A program made the translations under genes and the position numbers. This document shows positions 56,569 to 64,000 of a stretch of DNA of 64,000 nt, one piece after another (the stretch's first letter is position 1; each line of letters opens with the position of its first letter). Location: the NCBI GenBank assembly GCA_019787685.1, contig JAHNUO010000006.1, positions 558,001-622,000 of the forward strand, read 5' to 3'. Below the pieces are notes generated by a model, which saw nothing but the letters and a program-made list of their open reading frames with translations, searched no databases and was not told where the DNA came from. This DNA is from Chiua virens (Eukaryota; Basidiomycota; Agaricomycetes; Boletales; Boletaceae).

Positions 56569-59500
56569 TCATGCGGGGACTTTCCGAGGTGGTAATGGCG
56601 GCTTGCCATTCGAATTTGTAGTTGGTATCACAGTCGAGCTCACCTCGGATGAGCTCAACGGCAAAGGCGTCTCTCCATCGGCCGGAATATTGATTTCAGC
56701 CGATAGCCGTCGTGTTTCATCCCTGGAAGCAATCGTTTTTAATGCCTGAGACGCAGCCGAGACCGTTTGGACGACAGCAGATTCATTTGTCACTTCTGCT
56801 GCGTGTCTCACCGCGACAGACGATATAGTCCGAGGAGGCAGTGGTGGCGGAACGGCACGCGTAGGTGGTGAAATCACTTCGGGTGTCAGTGATAATGGAG
56901 CTACGTCATGATTCCGATCATGCGCATCACTATGTCCCGGCGAACTGGACGACGACACTGCTCCTTCTTGACTCTGCTGCCCCGTCAGGATGGGACTCTT
57001 CCACAGTCGGTACATGTTCTGGATCGTTGCTCCTTTGGGTTTGTTTTCCGCAGAGGGCGTTACAGGGGCAACATTTCCCAACGACATCACTTCCCCTTTG
57101 TGGCTCGCATGGATCCCTGGGATCGTCATCGTCCGTGCTTGCGAGGGCTGTGTATGGATCAATGATGGTGCCGGATTCTCTGCCTCTGCCTCGGCGAAAT
57201 CACGGTCTTTAAATGGATCGCTGGACACGTCGTCCCCAAACGAGCGTGACAACCCCTGCGTTGCCGGCCCGCTCAGATACGAGGTCATATGACCACTTGA
57301 CACGCTCGTCGACCGCCCCTTTTCTCTGCCACCTCCTTGGGGAATGGGAATAGGCGATATGCGTCCATTGGCCCTTTCCGAGTGCTCGCGTTCCTTGCGC
57401 TCTATTACCGCTGCACGCATGTCCGCATAACTTTGGCGTCCGTGCGGAGAGCTTTCGGTCCGAGAACGATGATCGGGCGGACCAACATCAGGAAGGTCAT
57501 CTGCAGAGGGATTCCCACCGTTTTCTTTCTTCAAGCCCCAATTGACACCCCATTTCCGCATCGCCTCTTTGGCGGTATTACTGAGTGCTTGTTTATCCCC
57601 GGCTTTTGACTTGAGCGTGGACAGGAACGAGCTCGTTGCGGAAGTGCCTAGCGAATAATGGCGCGGGCTTTTGGAGGTTGCACTGGTATCAGAGAGATAG
57701 TTGGAAGATTCATCACCACCTGCCGAGGATGAAATGGAGAGCGTTCGGCTAGATCTTGTATGAAAATGGGGTGACGAAGATCGAGGGGAGAGATATTCAT
57801 GGCTATCTTGGTTATTGTCCGAAACGTCCGAGGGCTGTATGGTAGGAGTATCAGGTGGTGGAGTATCTAATTCTGCAATTCGATCCCTCCTCCCACGAGC
57901 GACTTCTTCCTCTGCATCCTTGGCCTGATCACATTCGGGTTCGGACTCTGCACCGGAAGAGAACCATGAGCGTCGCCTAGCTGCCGTAGAGGTTTTATCC
58001 GAAGACATGGTTGTGGAACGGATGATGGGTATGCTTTCCAGTGACGGAGTATCTTTGATGGGCTCTTCCTGAGCATGCGCAAGCGTAGATGGTCCTGCTT
58101 CTTCCGACGGTTGTGTGCACACAACTTGAGGGGAAGTGTTGATGGATACCTCTGCAGCTGGTGCTGCCATGGGTTGGTCCAAGCGTACAGCGTCAGCCCA
58201 TAGTCCACCACGATGCTCGTATTCGGAACTGTCAAAGAAACTGATATCGTCCATGTGGGGTAGCACGACGGAATCGATGATCTGTTCAACGTTCAGAGTC
58301 CATATGAGCGCATTTGTCTCGAGTGACCACTCACAATCTCCTCGATCTTGGCTTCAATCGTGTTCAGAATCATGCTCCAAGTAATTTGCCGGTCGCTCAC
58401 GATTGGTTCGACGTTCACGACCATGCGTGGCGGCTTTGTAAAGGCATACCATATGCGGCTACTGGGAGGGCGTTTCACCTTGACGAGAAGATTACCTTCC
58501 AGCTCGCGAAGCACCACAGCCAAAACGAGTTTCACAGTATACGACTTGAACCGCGCCCCCAAGTCGATTACGGCAGTTGCCTCGATAGTAGCACGAATCT
58601 CGCCTTTATACGAAAGGCCAACCTCGAGCGACGCGTCGCCCTCCTTGGTGAGCTCCTTGAGCATAGGCTTGCTGAACGTCGGGGCCTTGTTACCGACCGA
58701 GAACTGGGTCACAGCGATATCCGACAGAAAGGTGGGGCGCTTGACTTTGGACAACTTCTTCATGAGACGACCGATGATATACGACTCGAGCATCTGCGTC
58801 CTGTAAAAGCTATAAAACACGCGTCCCAGTAACGCGTTGAACCATCGCATCGGAATGACGTCCGGTTGTTCGTCCAGCGTCGCGACCAAGTGGTTCATTT
58901 CGGACGGTAAGAACACGGGCTTGAGCGGATTCAGCGTAAGCGTCCCTGATGGCTGGTCGGATGCATGCACGAGCGCCAGATACCAGTCTTCCATCTCGAT
59001 GCAACACCGGACAAAGATGAACCACGGCGCGACGAACGCCTCCTGCAGCGTCTCCTCCCTGCTCTTCTCGTCTTGCTTCGCGTCCCCATCCTCCCCCTCT
59101 CCAAACGCCATCTCTCTGGACACGCTCAGCATGCTCTTGTCGGCCCCTTTCGACCGAGGCTTCAAACAAATCGCATTCCTCCGCGTGAACAACTCCCCAT
59201 CCAGCTGTCCCTCTGGATAAACCACCACATCATGTCCACCGAGCTCCACCGCCGCCTCACACTCGGTCATCGCTTCGTCCTCGTACAAATACATGACCTT
59301 TCCCTTGAGTACGACGTACCACGTGTCCTTGGGACGTGACCGTTTGGGATCCTTGGAGCGCGCATCGAGATAGGATCTGACAAAGGTCACGTACGAGCCA
59401 TCAGAAGCGGATTCTTCAAAGGTACGTCGGACTGTGAGCCAGGCTTTGCGGGTCTGGGGGAGGTCGTTTACATCGCAGGGCGGCTCTGTGGTGGACTCCG

Positions 59501-59684
59501 AGGGGCTTGGAGGGGGGTCATGGTCAGTACGTTCTGAAGGAAGCGGTTTGGGGTTCTTGGTTGTGTCGGGATTAGGTACTGGGACGGAAGTGTAGATGGT
59601 GATAGAGATGACAGTGAATATGACGAGAGGAATAAAAGTTAAACCCCCGAGAGCATATGCGTACAAGAGTGCCCTCAACGACAT
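56569..59684 (-). CDS. NVJ2: Nvj2/TEX2-type SMP-domain lipid transfer protein (TM-PH-SMP)
   Basis: Membrane-contact-site protein that carries lipids between ER and other organelles (nucleus-vacuole junction or ER-Golgi in yeast). Two exons, 58335-59684 and 56569-58281, encode 1,020 aa. The ATG at 59684 is chosen because it puts a hydrophobic anchor first: [20 protein letters not shown] continuing VIFTVIS. A PH domain follows ([20 protein letters not shown]), then the SMP domain: [39 protein letters not shown] and [18 protein letters not shown]; the long second exon is a disordered Ser/Pro-rich tail ending [11 protein letters not shown], with Pro-rich segments (PPPLPPR) that could bind SH3 domains. 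The intron interrupts [14 protein letters not shown]. Order and length fit fungal Nvj2, but the tail is longer than in yeast. Confidence 0.9.
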
Positions 59685-59932
59685 GAACGGATAGTGTAAA
59701 ACCACAACGGTGCGTATAGAATAAGAGGAGTGCACTTTCCCACCTTACACGTGTACCGTCTCATTTCCGAAACAGTGCGGTCCACGTCAGGCCGACTCGC
59801 AGCAACTAGCTTCATTTTGGAAACAGACTGGCGCAACATACGACGGACATAAAACAGCCGTGACATACAGTGAACACAGAGATACTCGCAACAAGACAAA
59901 GCAAGCAACAGGGTTTGATAGGAGCTTATTAC

Positions 59933-60765
59933 TTATCTGCAACGCGCTCTTCTTCGGGGCAGTACAGTCCTCGAGAACATTCCCCTCTCGCACTGTTCAT
60001 GAGGGAGCGGGACCACCGTATGCCAGTGACCACGTGTGTACTCCCAGTCATCGATCTTTGCGACCACAGCCACGTTCGTAGGAGCCACCATGGGAGGATG
60101 TATACTATTGAGTGTGGCATGACTTGGGACTGCCAGACGGGCACCAAAAGATGCGTCTTGGTATGGTACCCAGCAGGTGGTCTCTCGTGCTTGTACTTGG
60201 CAGGGCGTAACAATAATAGTAGGCGCAGAAGGGTCAGCAGGACGGATGACAAGGGGTTCTTGCTGTTGGCAGGGACAACATGGGCAATTGGCTAAAATGA
60301 ATTAAAAGGCAATACCTACAGGAACAAAGAGTTGTTGACGCTTTTGTTTCCGCCGCTCCGGATTGACGGGATCAGATGAATGGCAGTCCTGCGAAATGAA
60401 CGCGGTCGTGATAGATGGTGAACCATGTGGCTGTTCCGATCCCGGGCGTTCCGTTAGAGGATGGGCATCCGTCTCCTCTACCAACGGGTCTAGTTCTGCG
60501 AGAAGTCTCGCCACATGGGTGATGTCTTCCTCCATCACGTTCTTCAAGCTCCTATACGCTGGGAATACGGTATTCTCGCAAACTGCCACAATGCGACGCC
60601 ATGAAAGATCGAGGGGTACAAGGGCAGAAACCAAGTTCAAGTCGATTTCCTGGGTAGACACTTGAGTGGGATTAGAACGGAGAACGTAGAGAGGACAGAC
60701 ACACGATGGAATCTTGGTCCTCGCATCTTCTGGCCAGACCAGGTTCTAGTCGCAGGTTGAGCCAT
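59933..60765 (-). CDS. Small Cys-cluster protein of unknown function
   Basis: Not a family I recognise. Exon 1 starts at ATG 60765 (MAQPATRTWSGQKMRGPRFH) and splices at a GTGTGT donor to LSTQEIDLNLVSALVPLDLS followed by WRRIVAVCENTVFPAYRSLK. Downstream the best coding frame after a short intron (60.30-60.35 kb) reads NCPCCPCQQQEPLVIRPADP and ends KIDDWEYTRGHWHTVV ... before TAA 59933-59935. The CPCCPC cluster could bind a metal or form disulfides. The exact donor of the short intron is uncertain (candidates leave introns of 24 or 48 nt), and in the other frame the region is also open to 59929, so this model is tentative. About 240 aa. Confidence 0.45.
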
Positions 60766-61927
60766 CGCGCACTGCCATTTGACAAAGAAGCAAGGATGGT
60801 CATCTAAAGGTCACGAGCTTGAAGGTGCTCGTGGTGCGGTCGAGAGTTGGACAATCGATGCTGGACGTGCAGCACGCGAAAGCAGTTGAAACATGGGAGA
60901 CCTGGATCGGGAATCGAGTTGTAACCGAAGCCGGCGGAAAGGCGCGAATGGAAATGCGGCCTCATGGGCAAGCAACGTATCCAGCGGAAAGGTGGATGAA
61001 GAGAGCCTATGATGGGCTGGAATAGAGTCATATAGAGGTTAGGAATGGCACGAACACCGCCTGCTGGATCTTGACGCAGTTGCGTTCCTGAGGATGGATA
61101 AACGGGGACATAGTAAAGCTTATTGAATACAAGAACTTACGAGAGTGTTATCGCCATCTGTGTGAGAGGAACAAAGCGAGTGGCTATTGGAACGGAACGA
61201 TCCATGCATTGATCTAAAACAGGGGTCAACACGGGTGCGGAGAAAAAGGAAAGGTACCGTTCGGTATGAAATGGGAGGAGTTGGATATGTATTCGAGAAC
61301 GAATAGAAGCAGGCTGGAAATGGGGAATAAAATAGAAATGAAAAGCAGCAGAGCGTGTGGTCCTGGAGCGAGTTGACAAGTGGAGATGCAATGATGTAAA
61401 ATCAGATGATCAGTATAGAAATAAGATAACCCAGCTAACAAGAAGGAAACAGGAACACGATCACGAACTCAAAACGTGCGAGCGGCGAACGCGGAGGGCA
61501 GAGGCTAGGACGATGCCAAAGAAGAGGAGGGCAGTGGATGGGGCTGGATGAAGCTGTAGAGTGAGCGGTGCAGGTGAAAAGAACACGAGGCGATCATTAT
61601 CAGTGATGCCTCAAGGCTACGTAGAAGGAGAGAGCAAGCTCGATCGGGGAAGTGATATTATAAACTAAGCGGGGATGGCTTGGGAAACACGCTGATATGA
61701 ACGTACCACTATAAACAGATGGCGGAGGAGGCATGCCGCTGCCAACGAGTAGAATATCTACCAAAGTGTGGGTAGACAAAGGCGACCTCGAGGCAAGCAC
61801 AAAGCCTTGGTGGTCACACTGCCATCACACCCATAAACAGAAATTGCCTCGAGGCAGAAAATACTTATAATTATCCTTGCCACGCGTACGTTTCCGGTTT
61901 CTTTATTAACTATCCCTCCTCCCCCCG
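60766..61927. other. Intergenic, nothing recognised
   Basis: About 1.16 kb between divergent genes. Short open frames exist on both strands (for example 60819-61025 plus) but lack any recognisable motif. Regulatory sequence for the flanking genes is likely. Confidence 0.4.
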
Positions 61928-63918
61928 ATGCTCTCTGCCACCTTTCACGGCACACCCCACCAGATGCAACACCGTGGAAGATCTCGCATCGTCTCACCCG
62001 TCGCTCTCGCTCGACAAGCATCAGAGGAACGCAGACAGTACCTCAACCCTCCAATCACCGACACCTTCTCTTCTCGCCTCCAATTGGTACCATCTATTCC
62101 CCATCCGAACTCGTCGACGTCACTCCCCGCAGAACCAGAGTTGCCCCCACTTTCCCTAGAAGACCAGGTCCAGGTCGCGTATGCACACGACAATATCCGT
62201 CTCGCCAAGATTCTCCTCTTGAAACACAAAGGCATTCACGTCACAGACGACTCTGATCCCCGAATAGACGCAGTACGCGACGAGGACTTTGACTTGCTCT
62301 TCACCCCCTCTGGCCCCCTCACCCTCGACGAAGCCGACCAACGGGCTGTACAGGAGACCCAGCGCAGGCAGAGGCAGTGGTGGCACGAGTCTCAGCGTGC
62401 TCAGCGTTTCAGAGCTTGCGAAAAACTCTGGCAGGACGAGAAGAACCGTCTACACTCGGAGAAACTTCGCGTTCTCGAACAACGAGAATACGACGCCGAG
62501 TTACATCGCACACGTATCTCGCAGCAACCCCGCCCCACCAAGGTGCGTCCTTAATCCTCTCCTCCACTCCTACCCTCAACATGTTTCCCCAGTCTCGTTT
62601 AGACACTCTCCTTCCCACTAAACGAGACCAAGATCCCTTCCAATATAGTTTTATGCCCCCATCCAAACCGTCTACCTCAACCATACCTTGTCGCTCACCC
62701 AAGAAACCGTTGGCTCATTCTTCTACCAACAACAACCGTTCCGTCTCTTTCAAAGAGGTCATCCATGCCATGAACGGCAAACTCTTCCCCCTCGACCCTT
62801 CAGAATCTGTGGATGACGCAAGGCGCATTGCCGGCCTACCCATTGCGAACTCTTCCTCTCATCGTCGCAAGGCTTCCGTCCGTGCCGAGTTGCTCGACTC
62901 TCTCCTCCAAGTCGTCGAGTGGCAAGAAGGCGAAAGACGAAGGGCAAAGGGCAAAGAGATCGTCCGCGACCAACAACCCTCCAAATCTTCTGTTCATCCT
63001 CCCACCCCTATGTCCTCGGTCCCGTCTTCACTGGTCACTTCACTCTCCTCTTCTTCTCCGTCACGCTCTAGTTCTTGGCTGTCCTTTGGCAGCTGGCGCT
63101 CATCGGCCACCGATATCTCCGCCCCTGAGTCACCCGTGTTAACATCTCCCACCCCCTCCCACTCTTGTCTTCCCACTGTTATCGAAAGTCAACGTGAACC
63201 TCACCCACGTTGTGCTTTCATTCGCGTCTCTCTCGAGGAGAGTCCCTTGTGCTCTCAAGTTATCTCGCATCATACGCATCTCGCCCAGGGGAATGATGCC
63301 ACACCTTCCGCCACGGAAATTTCCCCACCATCCGGCATACCAGGTACGCTGGTGATTCGTGTCACTCGCTCTGTTGTCACCATTGTGGAGGCTGCCAAAA
63401 GTCTACAATCCGCCTATATTGCCGCCACCATGTTTACTGCTGGCTCTCCATATCGGGACTGCGCAACGTCACAGCCTCGCCGGTCATCATGGTGCCAGAG
63501 GCAATTGCGACGCGAGGGTTGTCGTGCACTTACCAAAGACGTCCAAAGGTTCACGGATTTGACGCCGCCAATCAATCAAAATTCCGAAGCTGTGCACTTC
63601 ATCCCGCTCGCGTCGCTACCATCGGGCACTGCCGGACTGCGTAAACCCTCCGTTCCTAAGAATGTCCTCATATTTCCTTCGCCGTTACGACCCCGTACAC
63701 CTCCCGTCGCGCTCGCCTATCGCATGCGACCTGTCGCAAATCCTGCTGTCCTCCGGCTAAGGGCATTGCAAAATTTGATGTGGGCTCGTGGCAAGGAGTG
63801 GGAAGGTCGAGCGCGCGAAGGGGCTCTGGGCTGCGGCAAGGAACGCATGTTAGGCATCGCGTTCGAGGGCCGGGGACGGAGCGGGCTTGGGTGCGAGGTT
63901 CGGTTCATTGTTGCGTAA
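61928..63918 (+). CDS. Protein of unknown function, charged helical N-terminus and Ser/Pro-rich middle
   Basis: No family recognised. Two exons, 61928-62542 and 62593-63918 (GTGCGT...CCCCAG intron), encode 646 aa. The first exon contains LEDQVQVAYAHDNIRLAKIL followed by LLKHKGIHVT and then a long Arg/Gln/Glu-rich helix (QRQWWHESQRAQRFRACEKL, then HSEKLRVLEQREYDAELHR). The second exon is Ser/Pro-rich with NNRSVSFKEVIHAMNGKLFP and RAELLDSLLQVVEWQEGERR as conserved-looking short blocks. The C-terminal part (after about 63.45 kb) is Arg-rich and less convincing as coding; an undetected intron there is possible. The stop is TAA 63916-63918. Confidence 0.55.
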
Positions 63919-64000
63919 CTCGACTCCGCCCACCACTTGATGATCCGTGCCGTGGCATATATGCATACATCTCCAAGGTTTTCTCGAGGACCTTCTAATG

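Noticed and set aside
60819..61025. 68-codon plus-strand frame (LVVRSRVGQSMLDVQHAKA...)
   Set aside because: Begins without an ATG, no recognised family, no supporting splice structure.

Overview
The window is nuclear DNA from a filamentous basidiomycete, most likely an Agaricomycete. Nearly every gene is broken by many GT-AG introns of about 45-60 nt, and the proteins include fungal forms of PIKfyve, Nvj2, Ltv1, TFIID TAF2, Mediator 11 and mitoribosomal factors. I have a weak impression of a Cantharellales/Ceratobasidiaceae-type genome, from the small dsRBM-like proteins described below, but the sequence alone does not prove it. There is no rRNA, CRISPR array, IS-type element or convincing tRNA.

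Layout. 0.8-7.3 kb: two paralogous bHLH regulators in tandem, separated by 4.4 kb with no recognisable gene. 8.8-17.3 kb: tubulin cofactor A (+), then on the minus strand MED11 and a very large TAF2 carrying three bromodomains. 17.6-29.4 kb (+): LTV1 (40S export), FAB1/PIKfyve (PI(3)P 5-kinase) and CSN2 (COP9 signalosome). 29.5-34.7 kb: three mitoribosome genes in a row, mL40 and uL1m divergent over about 76 bp, then the Rsm22/METTL17 assembly factor. 34.8-36.9 kb: USP39/Sad1, divergent from METTL17.

36.9-46.2 kb is a gene-poor, visibly less GC-rich island. No standard gene family is recognisable there by eye, but joining short exons by hand gives four very small proteins (about 75-91 aa) of one family. 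They share an LNNYLQ motif, a tryptophan-containing strand, a G-x-E-Y/W/L-G-x-G turn and an Ala-rich last helix, which together look like a single divergent double-stranded-RNA-binding motif (dsRBM). All four have their first and last introns in the same place and phase, and two share an additional middle intron. Three more stretches look like decayed copies. This is the part of the window most likely to be undescribed.

46.2-52.6 kb (+): a four-span MARVEL-like membrane protein, a heterotrimeric G-protein beta subunit and a GM130/BUG1-like golgin. 52.7-60.8 kb (-): a serine/proline-rich protein with a conserved-looking C-terminal segment, the lipid-transfer protein Nvj2 (TM-PH-SMP) and a small Cys-cluster protein. 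61.9-63.9 kb (+): another low-complexity protein of unknown function.

Gene boundaries below come from reading frames, splice consensus and family resemblance judged by eye; no alignment or search was run. Several start codons and some introns are uncertain and are flagged.
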